Origin: Deltaproteobacteria bacterium
GTDB taxonomy: Bacteria > Bdellovibrionota > Bdellovibrionia > Bdellovibrionales > JAMPXM01
Direction of reading: 5' to 3'
DNA length: 64,000 nt
Assembly: GCA_017302795.1 (NCBI GenBank)
Contig: JAFLCB010000005.1
Location: 1-64,000, forward strand
A program made the position numbers and the translations under genes. Below are positions 34,260-43,595 of this stretch, one piece after another (the first letter of the stretch is position 1; each line of letters begins with the position of its first letter). The notes below the pieces were generated by a model. The model was not told where the DNA came from and did not search any database. It worked only from the letters and a program-made list of their open reading frames with translations.

Positions 34260-34718
34260 TCAACACAGACCTGATCTCTTGAGCGACTGAATGATTCGGT
34301 CGAGTGTGTTAAGAAATCTTGACCGTGATTTTCCGTCCATCGGAGACGGCCCGCCACGCATCTCTCCCATGTGACGAAGATTTTGCATCAGCTCTCGTTG
34401 AGCAACGGCTGATCCGACATTGTCTTCGGTAAACTCTTCGCCTTTAGACCCAAGAACACGTACCGATTTTTTTACGCAGCGGTCTGCCAAGAGAATATCA
34501 TTGGTCACCACGATATCGCCCGCCTTCGAGTTTTCTACGATCCAATCATCGGCCGCATCGAAGTCGCCACTGACAACTTGTATGCTGATCAAGCCGCCAT
34601 TCGGAAATTTAAGAGCCTTGTTGGCGACAAGCACGACAGGCAGACTGTACCGTTCGGCAACTTTGTAGACTTCGTCTTTTACCGGACACCCGTCGGCATC
34701 AATAAATATTTTCGACAT
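34260..34718 (-). CDS. YaiI/YqxD-family protein (DUF188)
   Basis: 152 residues beginning [20 protein letters not shown]. The [11 protein letters not shown] motif, [19 protein letters not shown] and LADRCVKK stretches define the DUF188 (Pfam PF02639) family, a PIN-like fold that may be a nuclease; no function is established. It lies 3 nt after the gloA stop and may be read with it. Confidence 0.9.
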   Translation of the reverse strand: MSKIFIDADGCPVKDEVYKVAERYSLPVVLVANKALKFPNGGLISIQVVSGDFDAADDWIVENSKAGDIVVTNDILLADRCVKKSVRVLGSKGEEFTEDNVGSAVAQRELMQNLRHMGEMRGGPSPMDGKSRSRFLNTLDRIIQSLKRSGLC

Positions 34719-34721
34719 GTC

Positions 34722-35102
34722 TTAGTTTTGAATCAGTTCAATACGATAGCCATTCGGGTCTTCAAGAAACGCGATGACCGTTTTACCGTGTTTCATGGGT
34801 CCAGGCTCACGAACGACTTTCGCACCGTTGGCCCTTGCCTTGCTGCAGAAATCATAAATGTCTGTTACCGAGAAGGCGATGTGGCCGAAAGCATCACCCA
34901 GCGTGTATTGATCGCGGTCCCAATTATAAGTGAGCTCAATACAAGGATCTTTTTTAGAAGTTCCGTAGCTTAGAAATGCCAACGTGAATTTGCCGTCGGG
35001 ATATTCATCTTTCGAAAGCAAGTTCATACCCAGAACTTCTTGATAAAAGCGAATGGAGTCTTCAAGATTTCCGACGCGAATCATTGTGTGCAGGTATTTC
35101 AT
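34722..35102 (-). CDS. gloA: Lactoylglutathione lyase (glyoxalase I)
   Basis: 126 residues. MKYLHTMIRVGNLEDSIRFY gives the first His ligand; CIELTYNWD, the GHIAFSVTDIYDFC His and PNGYRIELIQN Glu complete the Ni/Zn site. Length and motifs match GloA, which isomerises the methylglyoxal-glutathione hemithioacetal. Followed at 3 nt by the DUF188 gene. Confidence 0.93.
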   Translation of the reverse strand: MKYLHTMIRVGNLEDSIRFYQEVLGMNLLSKDEYPDGKFTLAFLSYGTSKKDPCIELTYNWDRDQYTLGDAFGHIAFSVTDIYDFCSKARANGAKVVREPGPMKHGKTVIAFLEDPNGYRIELIQN

Positions 35103-35174
35103 AATGAGACTTTACGGACACGGCGCAGAAACCACAAGTTAGAAGATCCCAAACTGAATCCTGGCGACAAAGTG

Positions 35175-35396
35175 ATGATGAAAATGGTCGGCAGCCAGGA
35201 TTCAGAGGCAATAATTTTAATCTCTGAAAACCTTCACACTATAATCGCGATTAATAGCGATGGCTTTCCGGACTTTTGGCATTCCTATAGTTGGCACGCG
35301 AGTGGGGCACAAAATTCCGGACTGCACTATTCCGTCACGGAAAATGGAAAACTAATCAGGTACGAAACCGTCCCGTACAAAATTCCCGGATGCTGA
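35175..35396 (+). CDS. Possible small hypothetical protein
   Basis: 73 codons starting MMKMVGSQDSEAIILISENL and ending YETVPYKIPGC, divergent from gloA by about 70 bp. The reading frame is open further upstream with no clear ribosome-binding site, so start and reality are uncertain. Aromatic-rich middle (FPDFWHSYSWHASG) is not obviously random, but there is no known family. Confidence 0.35.
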   Translation: MMKMVGSQDSEAIILISENLHTIIAINSDGFPDFWHSYSWHASGAQNSGLHYSVTENGKLIRYETVPYKIPGC

Positions 35397-35454
35397 ACTA
35401 AGTCATAGACAAAAAACAGTTTCATGACCGATGGTAGAGCCTGAAGGGATTGCC

Positions 35455-36189
35455 ATGATCCGAAAAATTGTCGTCCTGTTTACACTAGCGATTTCACTTG
35501 CTCACGTGACAACTGTGACGCACGCAAAGTCGATTCAAACCAACGAGCTCACGATCTCCAATGCACCTGAATGGCTGACCGAATCTCGCGTGGACCGAGT
35601 GGTTTCACGGATTCAAAACAAACTCGAATGGTCCACTCGGCGAACCAAAGTGCAGTGGTACTCAGATTCGAAGGAATACTCGAACGCTCATTCTCTTGGA
35701 CCGCAAGCAATTGCGGTCACGACTTCATCTGGGACCACCTCAACGGTTTCGATAGGACCAACGGTGACAGCCGAAAATTTCGACCACGTCCTCGGGCACG
35801 AACTCGTTCACGTCATCGTTTACCAGAAGTACAAAGGTGCGATTCCCAAATGGCTAGAAGAAGGCTTAGCTAATCATCTCGCAAGACCCGGTCAGATCGA
35901 CTACAAGTGGCTAGCAAAACAGTCGTTTCCAAAAGACGTGCGTGAGCTTGCACATCCAATGGCGCCTGCAAGTGGCAGCCGAAACATGAACCGAGAAATA
36001 GACATCGTTAGATATCGCTACAAAGCATCTCAGGCGTTGGCCGAAATGCTCGATAAGAAATGTGATTTATTAAATCTCGTCCGAATGAGCGTTGCAAAAA
36101 AGATGGAACCTTACATTGCAACGATGTGCGAAATTCAAGATTTAAACGCGGCTTTTCGAGATTGGGTCTTAAAGAAAAGTCGCAGTTGA
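35455..36189 (+). CDS. Exported peptidase-MA-like protein (HELVH)
   Basis: 244 residues from [20 protein letters not shown], a signal peptide ending near HAKS. HELVH at 115-119 and [10 protein letters not shown] some 20 residues later give the zinc His-His-Glu set of gluzincins. The domain resembles the zincin at 24684-25433. Probably a periplasmic protease. Its 3' end overlaps the convergent matrixin gene by 55 bp. Confidence 0.8.
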   Translation: MIRKIVVLFTLAISLAHVTTVTHAKSIQTNELTISNAPEWLTESRVDRVVSRIQNKLEWSTRRTKVQWYSDSKEYSNAHSLGPQAIAVTTSSGTTSTVSIGPTVTAENFDHVLGHELVHVIVYQKYKGAIPKWLEEGLANHLARPGQIDYKWLAKQSFPKDVRELAHPMAPASGSRNMNREIDIVRYRYKASQALAEMLDKKCDLLNLVRMSVAKKMEPYIATMCEIQDLNAAFRDWVLKKSRS

Positions 36190-36956
36190 AACGCCAGCAA
36201 GACCGGCAACAGCAAAGCAAAAAGAACTGCGAAAATCGCCGCTAATGTCGCCGCCGACATCGCCACTGACGTCGGTGCCGCTGGCGGCATTAAGCTGCCC
36301 CTCGAACCAATTGAATTCACCAGTCCGCAACCGAAGGGCTGATCTTGGCCCAATTCGTTTCTAGGATACAGGTAGGAAATTCCGTCGACATCGTCTTGCG
36401 ACAGAAGGGCGTTGGTCTTTGCCCCTGCCGAGTACCACATCAAAGCTGATGGCTCTTGCGAATGCCCTAACCCCAATACGTGACCGATTTCATGCGCGAC
36501 GATCGTTTTGACGACCTCGGGTGATTGCCGCGCAATACTTCCAGCCGCCGCTGACGCATTTAAAATCAATAATCCTGAAGTAATCGGACCGCCTAAGACA
36601 GAAGGAGATCCGCGACCAACGCCGACGGTTTGTGCTTCGTCGGCACCAGTGACCGCGCCAAAATTGACCGCGCAAAATACAGTTGGCGGAGAAGAGTCCG
36701 TCGTACTAGTCGTTGCGCCTCCGTAGGTTATGTTGATTCTGCTAGTGGGGACGTTGTTCCAAAGCTTTGCGGCCTCGGCAATTAAAGCGGGCACGTCCAT
36801 GCCAGCTGGGCAGTTCGCGGGATTTACAAGAAATTTCACATTCGGATCAGCCCAGCCCTGACCATCGCCTGTGGTCGCTGAAAGAGTAAAGCTATGGGCT
36901 AGCGCTGGGGCAATCAGTGCTGCGGAAACTATCGAACGAATTAGATACTGCATCAT
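36135..36956 (-). CDS. Exported matrixin-family metalloprotease with C-terminal membrane helix
   Basis: 273 residues. Signal peptide ([17 protein letters not shown]), then a metzincin catalytic domain with [11 protein letters not shown] (155-165) and the Met-turn near SALMWYS. The start [15 protein letters not shown] is typical of matrixin propeptide-less bacterial proteins. At the C-terminus [25 protein letters not shown] is a membrane helix or sorting anchor with a basic end. It should be a secreted or surface-held protease; the target is unknown. Confidence 0.88.
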   Translation of the reverse strand: MMQYLIRSIVSAALIAPALAHSFTLSATTGDGQGWADPNVKFLVNPANCPAGMDVPALIAEAAKLWNNVPTSRINITYGGATTSTTDSSPPTVFCAVNFGAVTGADEAQTVGVGRGSPSVLGGPITSGLLILNASAAAGSIARQSPEVVKTIVAHEIGHVLGLGHSQEPSALMWYSAGAKTNALLSQDDVDGISYLYPRNELGQDQPFGCGLVNSIGSRGSLMPPAAPTSVAMSAATLAAIFAVLFALLLPVLLAFQLRLFFKTQSRKAAFKS

Positions 36957-36970
36957 TTTTATTTTCCTAA

Positions 36971-37582
36971 CTATAGACCGTACAAGTATCCAAGCATGAC
37001 ACTTGGAGTTCGCTTTTCCGAGAGCAAGCCTTCAAAAACAAAATCGAACGTGACTCGAGACGAGCCATAGCTAAGCGAAGAGCCGAGCAAAAAAATGGCC
37101 GTCGTCGCAGCAGTGGTTCTGGACGGCCGCTGAAACACTGTCGGCGTACTTCCGTTTAAAAGTGTGTCGGTGCCACCGTTTCCCTTTGTGCTGTATTGAT
37201 TGATGCCGATACCCGTCTGCCAATCAAGCTTCGTTTCTGTCCATCGATAAAGATCAAAACCGACTGGTAATGCAATTTGAAGGAGAGTGGTTGTGGTGGC
37301 TCCGCCGGCGGAATCACGACCGACTGGTGTGTACAGAAGTTGTGGAGAAAGGTACCACTCGGAAGTCATCAGCCAGTCATATTTTATATACAGAGGATAG
37401 CTGAAGGCGCCCGTTAAAGATGCGGAAGCATCTTCGCTTTTCGTGGTCTTCCCGAGTGCATTTTGCTGGTACAGACCTGCGCCGACCTGAAATGATCCAT
37501 CCGTGAATGCATTGGCCTCGCTAGAGAAAATTAGGCTTCCACCAGTGAGCACACAAAGAATCTTAAGTTTAATTTTCTTCAT
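36971..37582 (-). CDS. Exported outer-membrane barrel-like protein
   Basis: 203 residues from ATG 37582; signal peptide [20 protein letters not shown] then SEANA. Strands such as [47 protein letters not shown] and [11 protein letters not shown] fit a small outer-membrane barrel. It ends 14 nt after the matrixin start region and may be the first gene of that pair. Family not recognised. Confidence 0.65.
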   Translation of the reverse strand: MKKIKLKILCVLTGGSLIFSSEANAFTDGSFQVGAGLYQQNALGKTTKSEDASASLTGAFSYPLYIKYDWLMTSEWYLSPQLLYTPVGRDSAGGATTTTLLQIALPVGFDLYRWTETKLDWQTGIGINQYSTKGNGGTDTLLNGSTPTVFQRPSRTTAATTAIFLLGSSLSYGSSRVTFDFVFEGLLSEKRTPSVMLGYLYGL

Positions 37583-37691
37583 TCTCTGACTGAACCGTCT
37601 GAAGTACAAGGTGTCAAACCAGGATGTGCCTTTGATTTCAGTTTTGGGTTGCGTAAACCGCAAGCTTTATTAGGCTCTTCGAATCGGAAAA

Positions 37692-38192
37692 ATGCAGGCT
37701 CTCGATTTTTCATCGCAGATGTGCGAGGGCGCTAGAAAACAAGCAGCACAAATGAGCTTTCCAGTCGATGTTATTGAGGCCGACATCTTCGACCAGGTTT
37801 TGCAATCAGGCAGTTCCGACATTGTGGTTTCGTCGTTTGGCTTAAAGACATTCTCAAAGGACCAACAAGCAGCGCTGGCAAAAGAACTGGAGCGAGTTCT
37901 TAAACCTGGCGGCGAATTTTCGTTCATTGAAATTTCTATGCCTGACAGTCGCCTGCTTCGCGCCTTCTACAAGGTGTACATCAATTTATTTATCCCGATG
38001 ATCGGGAAGTTTTGCCTGGGGAACCCTAACAACTACCGCCACCTTGGCGTCTACACAGAAAAATTTAGAAACAGTCAGCACTCTCACAGCGAACTATTAA
38101 AACTTGGAATTGAGTCGAACTACTTCGAACACTTTTTCGGCTGCGCCTCGGGCGTTTATGGCCGAAAACGATCGCGAGCTAAACTTTCTTAA
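37692..38192 (+). pseudogene. SAM-dependent methyltransferase lacking its N-terminus
   Basis: 166 residues starting MQALDFSSQMCEGARKQ. ALDFSSQMC is the acidic loop after strand 2 and VVSSFGLKTFSKDQQ plus ERVLKPGGEFSFIEIS are motifs of UbiE/MenG-type methyltransferases, but motif I (the SAM-binding glycine loop, normally 50-60 residues further N-terminal) is missing. The sequence upstream belongs to the divergent promoter of the barrel gene. Likely a 5'-deleted pseudogene. It overlaps the convergent PhnA-like gene by 14 bp. Confidence 0.65.
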
Positions 38193-38550
38193 CGTATTCG
38201 GACTTCAGGTTCATCGCGCCAAAGCCTTCGATTTTGCACGAAATGTCGTGCCCGTCGCCCGCGTCAGTAAGACGAATGTTTTTTACTTTCGTTCCAACCT
38301 TCACTGAAGAAGACGAGCCTTTGATTCGTAGATCTTTGATCACTGTGACTGTGTCCCCGTCGTGCAAAACATTTCCGTTTGCATCGCGCACAACCCCAGA
38401 TTCCGCTGCGCTAGCCTTTGCTTTGGCAGCTTCGGCCGCCATTTCAGCTGGGCTCCATTCGTGCGAACACTCAGGGCACATCCACAGATTGCCATCTTGG
38501 TAGATATTTACGGACTCACACTTTGGACAATTGGAAGGTGTATCGCTCAT
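38179..38550 (-). CDS. PhnA/YjdM-family zinc-ribbon protein
   Basis: 123 residues from [13 protein letters not shown]; an upstream in-frame start at 38775 is rejected because it would read antisense of the HTTM gene. Zinc ribbon C8-x2-C11...C25-x2-C28, then the PhnA domain ([28 protein letters not shown]). The name comes from the alkylphosphonate operon, but the family is not needed for that; its role is unclear. It overlaps the HTTM gene by 4 nt. Confidence 0.9.
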   Translation of the reverse strand: MSDTPSNCPKCESVNIYQDGNLWMCPECSHEWSPAEMAAEAAKAKASAAESGVVRDANGNVLHDGDTVTVIKDLRIKGSSSSVKVGTKVKNIRLTDAGDGHDISCKIEGFGAMNLKSEYVKKV

Positions 38551-39413
38551 ATACTTGGCGTAGCGCGAATTTTTTGAAAAAACCAGTGCCAGTTGATCCA
38601 CGCTCCGAGCAGTGCAACGTAGGGAGTAAACCGGACGTAAATAGTAAAAAAGATGCCTATTTGAAGGGCCACAATTGCCGGGATGAGGAACTTTGCGAAT
38701 TGTCGTTTCCAGAGGGCAAACGGCATAGATACTTCTAGCAGTACCGCCCCAAACGCAAGCGCGTTGCATAGCCATGGGATTCTAAACAGCACCTCATTGA
38801 GTTGAAAAACATGCGCAAGCTGATTGGTGTCCGAGAAGACAATTGAAGAGCGAATCATATAGTTTCGCAGAGTATCGCCCGTGATCCACTCGATACCGCC
38901 GAATCGCAACTTCGAGATCCCCGCCGCGAAATAGGCCAATACCAAAACGGTCTGGATCGTGCGGATGGGAATCAAATACGTTCGAACGTCCTCTGCATAG
39001 GCAGAAGGCTTTCGCCAGCTATCGAAACTCAAAGCATCACTGGCGCGCGAAAAACAGAGTGGAAGTCCGGCTAGTACAACGGGCATGTAGACATGACCTT
39101 GATAGCCATACGAGTGACCGTTGGTCATGACTATCAGGCCAAGGATCCACCAAATCGGCGCGACCCACCTATAAAAAGCACCCACCAAGCAGGCAAGGGT
39201 CAACCAACGCCAAACATGAAACGCGGCCGCAACGGCATCGGGCGAAAGCGGTTCCGAAAGTAAGCGCATAACACCTCTCGGATACCAGAACTCCGAGGGC
39301 ACTTCCGTCCACTGAAGAAAATAGTCCGGGCCACTGACAGTTATCAAAACACAGATGAAAAAGAAAATTCTTACGGCGGCGAGATTGAAGCACTCTGGCG
39401 GAGCACTTTTCAT
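38547..39413 (-). CDS. HTTM (vitamin K-dependent carboxylase-like) membrane protein
   Basis: 288 residues with about six to seven membrane helices; motifs [13 protein letters not shown]-like, [15 protein letters not shown] and [19 protein letters not shown] fit the HTTM domain family (Pfam PF05090) relatives of gamma-carboxylase. The chemistry in bacteria is not established. It is translated with its upstream partner (4-nt overlap) and downstream PhnA-like gene (4-nt overlap): a three-gene operon. Confidence 0.82.
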   Translation of the reverse strand: MKSAPPECFNLAAVRIFFFICVLITVSGPDYFLQWTEVPSEFWYPRGVMRLLSEPLSPDAVAAAFHVWRWLTLACLVGAFYRWVAPIWWILGLIVMTNGHSYGYQGHVYMPVVLAGLPLCFSRASDALSFDSWRKPSAYAEDVRTYLIPIRTIQTVLVLAYFAAGISKLRFGGIEWITGDTLRNYMIRSSIVFSDTNQLAHVFQLNEVLFRIPWLCNALAFGAVLLEVSMPFALWKRQFAKFLIPAIVALQIGIFFTIYVRFTPYVALLGAWINWHWFFQKIRATPSI

Positions 39414-39916
39414 TCTGCCTCAAACGCGAGTTTCGCGGATTCTAAAAACAAGGGCCCCGCACTCGCATCTCGCATGCGGAGTTCGACCAGTGCAGGCCAA
39501 GAAATGTCGTGCTTGTACAACATCAACTTTTTAACCGTTCGCGCTGGTGGAAGCCCATTGATCTTGGCTACTTTGCGCTGCCAATCGCGGGCTGCTTTCA
39601 GTTTTTTCAAGATGGCTTCTGGGTTTTTATCGACCAGCAAGGCCTCGCGGAAGGCGGCGCCCCAAAAAGGCCGAAGCCCCCAAGGCGGAAGCCCCCTTTG
39701 GGCGCCGACTGTCGTATCAAATTGTATTGTCGAGCCGTCTTCATACTCAGCGGCGACCGACCAAAAAAAAGTTCGATCTTCTGGGGAGAAGAGTTTCGAA
39801 TACATCGGGTAGTTTGAAAACGGAAAGTTATCATCGTCCGCAAATACAATTGCGCCTAGCGAGCCAACAACCACTATAAAAAGAATGGCTTTCTGAATAA
39901 AAACGTAAGAACACAT
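39410..39916 (-). CDS. Membrane-anchored partner of the HTTM protein
   Basis: 168 residues; one N-terminal membrane helix (AILFIVVVGSLGAIVFA) then a soluble periplasmic part with FPFSNYPMYSKLFSPED, a phrase repeatedly seen in proteins next to HTTM genes. The remainder is alpha/beta, with many Lys/Arg. Gene pair overlaps by 4 nt. Function unknown; likely acts together with the HTTM protein. Confidence 0.72.
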   Translation of the reverse strand: MCSYVFIQKAILFIVVVGSLGAIVFADDDNFPFSNYPMYSKLFSPEDRTFFWSVAAEYEDGSTIQFDTTVGAQRGLPPWGLRPFWGAAFREALLVDKNPEAILKKLKAARDWQRKVAKINGLPPARTVKKLMLYKHDISWPALVELRMRDASAGPLFLESAKLAFEAE

Positions 39917-39975
39917 ACTTCGTCAATATACTTACATTGTACCAACACGAATACGACTTTTTCGAAATTCGGCGT

Positions 39976-40299
39976 CTATAATCCACCGCCGTCTCCATCT
40001 CCCCCGCGACCACCGTCGTCAGATGGATCATCAGGTCCGCCGCCGCGACCGCCATCGTCTTCGCAGTTCTCGTACGTTTCACATTTAGCGGCTGAATTTG
40101 GAGTGTCAGACGCCTTCAAACAATCCTGCACGCACTTCTTTAACCCCGGTCCAGGCTCTCCATAAAATGCATTGCAACTATCGACACACTGCTGAAGCTC
40201 AAGCTGAGGATCTGAAGCGTCACTTTTCGAGCTGAAAGCTCCGGTCATTACAACCAATACTCCAGCCACCACTTGACCGAATTTCGCCGAAATCTTCAT
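39976..40299 (-). CDS. Small exported Cys-rich protein with Gly/Asp tail
   Basis: 107 residues from MKISAKFGQVVAGVLV; signal peptide to about SDA. Cys pairs CVDSCNAFYG, CVQDCLKAS and CETYENCED suggest disulfides; the last 30 residues are nearly all Gly, Asp and Pro (DDGGRGGGPDDPSDDGG). Similar Asp/Gly tails may bind Ca2+ or stay disordered. No known family. ATG 40299 is favoured over the upstream start at 40374 because it begins the signal peptide. Confidence 0.6.
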   Translation of the reverse strand: MKISAKFGQVVAGVLVVMTGAFSSKSDASDPQLELQQCVDSCNAFYGEPGPGLKKCVQDCLKASDTPNSAAKCETYENCEDDGGRGGGPDDPSDDGGRGGDGDGGGL

Positions 40300-40420
40300 T
40301 GGTACCGCCTTTTCGATTTCGCGTGTTTTTCGACAGTTTTTACATAAGGTCAAGGCTCTTTCATGCCTCGCCACAGAACCAGATCGACATACGGCCTCTG
40401 GCGCGTGTACTTTCCACGCT

Positions 40421-41608
40421 GTGAATCAATCTTTCGCGCCTAAGTCTGTGATCTTCAATCGACTTAAAAAGAACTGGGACAAGCTAAAGCCTTGGGCTGA
40501 TCGCTTAGGAATCGAAGCGTTTCGCTTGTACGATCGCGACATTCCCGAGTACCCATCGATCATTGAAATCTACGGTCGCTATGCAGTCCTCTGGGATCGC
40601 CGCGATCCAGAAATTGACACTGGCAAAGAGCACCTCTTTGACGAGACGATGGAAGCACTAGGCGGACTGGGATTTTCAATCGACGAGATCGCGGTAAAAC
40701 GAAGAGAGAAGCAGCGCCCACGCGCGACCGAACGCGCTCCATCGCCGATAGTTCCTATCGGCTCAGCGGGCATTGACGAAAACTTAGAAAGCGGCGGGGC
40801 TTCAACTTCAACGACGCCCGTGCCCAATAAGGGTGGCTCTATCAGTAGGCCAGACGGCACAATCGAAATCCGACATGTCGCTCAAACGAAGAGAACTCAG
40901 AACTTTATTCCGTCTTACGTGAAATCTTCTCACGAATTCCCAGTGCGCGAAGGAGATCACAAATTTCTAGTGAATCTTCATGACTATTTAGACACTGGGC
41001 TATTCCTCGATCATCGACTGACGCGAAAAATGGTTGGTGATGAAATCGCGAAACGGCGGCAGACCCTTGGGCCTGCGCAAAGACAATTTAAAATGTTGAA
41101 CTTGTTTTGTTACACCGGAAGCTTCTCGGTTTATGGCGCACGCGCAGGTGCGACAGTGACAAGCGTCGATATGTCGCCGATCTATCTGGCTTGGGCCGAG
41201 CGAAACTTTATCGCCAATGGCCTTCTGACGGCAAACCATCGATTCATAAACGACGACGTGCTTTCCTGGATGAAAGATGGCTTTGCGGCTTCAACCGGGC
41301 CGTATGATTACATCATTTGTGATCCGCCCACTTTTTCCAATTCGAAAAAAATGGAAGGGACCTGGGATATCAGTCGCGATCACAAATGGCTTGTGGAACG
41401 ATGTCTTGAAGCCCTTCGTCCCGGGGGGACGCTGATTTTTAGCGCGAATCGTCGCGACTTTCAGATGGATCCGATCTTGATGGACCCACTTCCTAGAAGC
41501 GGTCTACGTGCGAAAGAAATCACGCGCGACACACTTCCCAAAGATTACCATGATGCAAAAATTCGACGTGTCTTTCGCTTTGACCACACGCCAAGGGCAG
41601 ATGACTGA
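40421..41608 (+). CDS. 23S rRNA methyltransferase RlmK-like (RlmI/RlmL C-terminal family)
   Basis: 395 residues from GTG 40421. After an N-terminal segment (IIEIYGRYAVLWDRRD) and a Ser/Thr-rich linker, KFLVNLHDYLDTGLFLDHR marks the start of the SAM domain; LNLFCYTGSFSVYGARAGA is motif I, SVDMSPIYLAWAERN motif II, and ICDPPTFSNSKKM the catalytic DPPxF. This is the RlmK/RlmI layout, methylating 23S rRNA (m7G2069 in RlmK). Not fused to an RlmL part, and no PUA domain is seen. Confidence 0.85.
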   Translation: MNQSFAPKSVIFNRLKKNWDKLKPWADRLGIEAFRLYDRDIPEYPSIIEIYGRYAVLWDRRDPEIDTGKEHLFDETMEALGGLGFSIDEIAVKRREKQRPRATERAPSPIVPIGSAGIDENLESGGASTSTTPVPNKGGSISRPDGTIEIRHVAQTKRTQNFIPSYVKSSHEFPVREGDHKFLVNLHDYLDTGLFLDHRLTRKMVGDEIAKRRQTLGPAQRQFKMLNLFCYTGSFSVYGARAGATVTSVDMSPIYLAWAERNFIANGLLTANHRFINDDVLSWMKDGFAASTGPYDYIICDPPTFSNSKKMEGTWDISRDHKWLVERCLEALRPGGTLIFSANRRDFQMDPILMDPLPRSGLRAKEITRDTLPKDYHDAKIRRVFRFDHTPRADD

Positions 41609-41611
41609 AGC

Positions 41612-42853
41612 CTATTCGTGGTAATCGAGATCTTTGTGGAATGATTCCTCAAGACCCTTCAACGCCAGCAAAGTTATTGCCAGAGTGATCAGCCCTAGGA
41701 ACACCGCCATCATTGTGACTCCGTACGTGGGTGAGCCCCATTGAAATGCAGCCGTTAAAGGGATCGTTGCTCCGCGTACAAAATTAGGTACGCTGGTGGT
41801 GACTGTTGAACGAATATTGGTACCAAACTGCTCGGCAGCAACTTGAACGAACATCGCCCAATAGCCGACGCCGATTCCCATCAACACACATGTCGCGTAG
41901 AATATCGTCGGCGTTTCAGATCCATGGCTTAACGACAAGTGAAGGCCTACTCCGATTGTCGATAGGCCGAGAAAAACCAGAATTGCTTTTTTACGACTCT
42001 GAAGCCACTGACTGACGAGCCCGCTTGAAAGATCACCAATGGAAAGTCCAATGTAGCCATACATTACGGCCTTGCCGGCCGTCGGCGCATTCGCCATGCC
42101 GAAGGCTTTTCCAAATTCTGGCGCGAACGTAAGTAGAATTCCGACGACGTACCAGATAGGGATCCCAATCAAAACACAATTCAAAAACTTTACGAACCGA
42201 GTGCGATTGTTAAAAAGCATCATGACGTTGCCATGACTCGCAGCCTTTTCTTTCGCCTTATGAAACATACCGGATTCTGTGACGCCCACCCGAAGCAGAA
42301 GAATGGCGAAGCCCATCACGCCACCTATGATGTAGGCCGTGCGCCAGTTGAAGATGTCACCGATAAAGGCGCCGAATACTGCACCGAGGATTCCGACGCT
42401 GGCGACAATCGTTGTGCCAAAACCGCGTATGCGTTTGGGCATTATTTCCGATATGAGAGTGATGCCCGCACCAAGCTCGCCCGCAAGCCCAATGCCCGCG
42501 ATAAAACGCAGAATGGCGTACTGTTCGATGTTCTGCACAAAGCCATTTAAAAAGTTGGCCGCCGAATACATGATGATCGACCCAAACAATACCGAAAGAC
42601 GCCCGCGGCGATCTCCGAGTACGCCCCACACAAGTCCGCCAATCAACAAACCGGCCATCTGAATGTTGATCAAAAGTACGCCTTTGTTTAAAAGTGCGTC
42701 CTCCGCAACGCCGAGATCCTTCAAACTTTGAACTCTTACGATCGAAAACAAAAGCAGATCGTAAATGTCCACAAAATATCCGAGCGCCGCAACTAGGACC
42801 GCCAGCCAAACTTTTTTATCAACGGCCTTCAGTTCACTTCGCGTGATCGGCAA
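41612..42853 (-). CDS. MFS transporter (metabolite:H+ symporter type)
   Basis: 413 residues with 12 predicted membrane helices. Motif VWGVLGDRRGRLSVLFGS between helices 2 and 3 is the MFS signature, and IAGIGLAGELGAGITLISE with PKRIRGFGTT follows it, as in the metabolite:H+ symporter/sugar transporter group. Substrate not evident. Its 3' end is 3 bp from the convergent methyltransferase gene. No neighbouring catabolic genes hint at cargo. Confidence 0.9.
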   Translation of the reverse strand: MPITRSELKAVDKKVWLAVLVAALGYFVDIYDLLLFSIVRVQSLKDLGVAEDALLNKGVLLINIQMAGLLIGGLVWGVLGDRRGRLSVLFGSIIMYSAANFLNGFVQNIEQYAILRFIAGIGLAGELGAGITLISEIMPKRIRGFGTTIVASVGILGAVFGAFIGDIFNWRTAYIIGGVMGFAILLLRVGVTESGMFHKAKEKAASHGNVMMLFNNRTRFVKFLNCVLIGIPIWYVVGILLTFAPEFGKAFGMANAPTAGKAVMYGYIGLSIGDLSSGLVSQWLQSRKKAILVFLGLSTIGVGLHLSLSHGSETPTIFYATCVLMGIGVGYWAMFVQVAAEQFGTNIRSTVTTSVPNFVRGATIPLTAAFQWGSPTYGVTMMAVFLGLITLAITLLALKGLEESFHKDLDYHE

Positions 42854-43002
42854 GAGTCCCCCTAGGTGATTCGAATCGCTTGGGGAATGTCACCATAGCT
42901 GAAAAGGGCGTGCAACCTGGGAATACCGGTTACTGGTGACCCAAGAGCTGCGTTCAACAAGCCTCCGCGATAGAAGTCACCGGTGTGGCAGAATTTGTCA
43001 CT

Positions 43003-43122
43003 TTAGAGAAGCGAGAGCGTGTGGCGAAGTGTCGCTTTCGCGCGCATGTCGTGAAACGACTTCAGGACGAGACTCAAGAGCAGCAATAAGAGCCCAAGCG
43101 ACATGCCGTTGGCAGAAGACAT
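43003..43122 (-). CDS. Possible 39-residue membrane peptide
   Basis: ATG at 43122 behind AAAGGA; sequence MSSANGMSLGLLLLLLSLVL then KSFHDMRAKATLRHTLSLL, a single hydrophobic helix and a basic tail. It has the form of small membrane peptides or leader peptides, which are often missed. Without homologues or expression data it stays tentative. It follows no gene on its strand nearby. Confidence 0.35.
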   Translation of the reverse strand: MSSANGMSLGLLLLLLSLVLKSFHDMRAKATLRHTLSLL

Positions 43123-43595
43123 TTTTTCCTTTCGAAATGTGAGTATTTGGCCCCGCCGTTGCTCTCTTGAATCGGTGCGGGACGTGCGCAGTGAGTTGTA
43201 TGAAGTAGAAGTTTCGAAGCTTTGGCGGGCTCTGGACCCCTCCCCCCCAGATCCCTAGGATTCATGGAATGTGAATTCTCCCGGAGGCCGCCAAGGAATT
43301 TCGAAGCGAAGAGCTGCAAAGGTGAAAGTCTGTTGCCCCCCAACCGATGATCACCGTCTTTGGACCCCAAAGGCCGTCCCGCAATTTTTTATGGAGATTA
43401 ATCCCTAGTGCCCGCCGAATTTTCGTCGTTAACTCGCCGAGGCCGTATGGTTGAAACGCGCGAACTTCAGAAACAGGTTTTTCAATTGTTACCGCAGAGC
43501 CAACAAGGGTTTAGAAATGCCATAAAGGTGCCTTCGATACGATGATGTGTGAACGCGGGTTTATTCCGACCAGAAACTAAGTTTAACCAGAAATT
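43123..43595. other. Intergenic region of 473 bp with no supported gene
   Basis: Between the small peptide and the GST gene I see no supported coding sequence, terminator or repeat. Open frames here are short and lack ribosome-binding sites. Runs such as CCCCTCCCCCCC near 43237-43250 are notable only for composition. Confidence 0.5.

Noticed and set aside
38551-38775. 75-residue N-terminal extension of the PhnA-like protein
   Set aside because: It overlaps the HTTM gene in another frame; the zinc-ribbon start [11 protein letters not shown] at 38550 is typical of the family.
43074-43370. 98-codon minus-strand frame upstream of the small membrane peptide
   Set aside because: No ribosome-binding site, odd composition and no domain; likely a chance frame in intergenic DNA.
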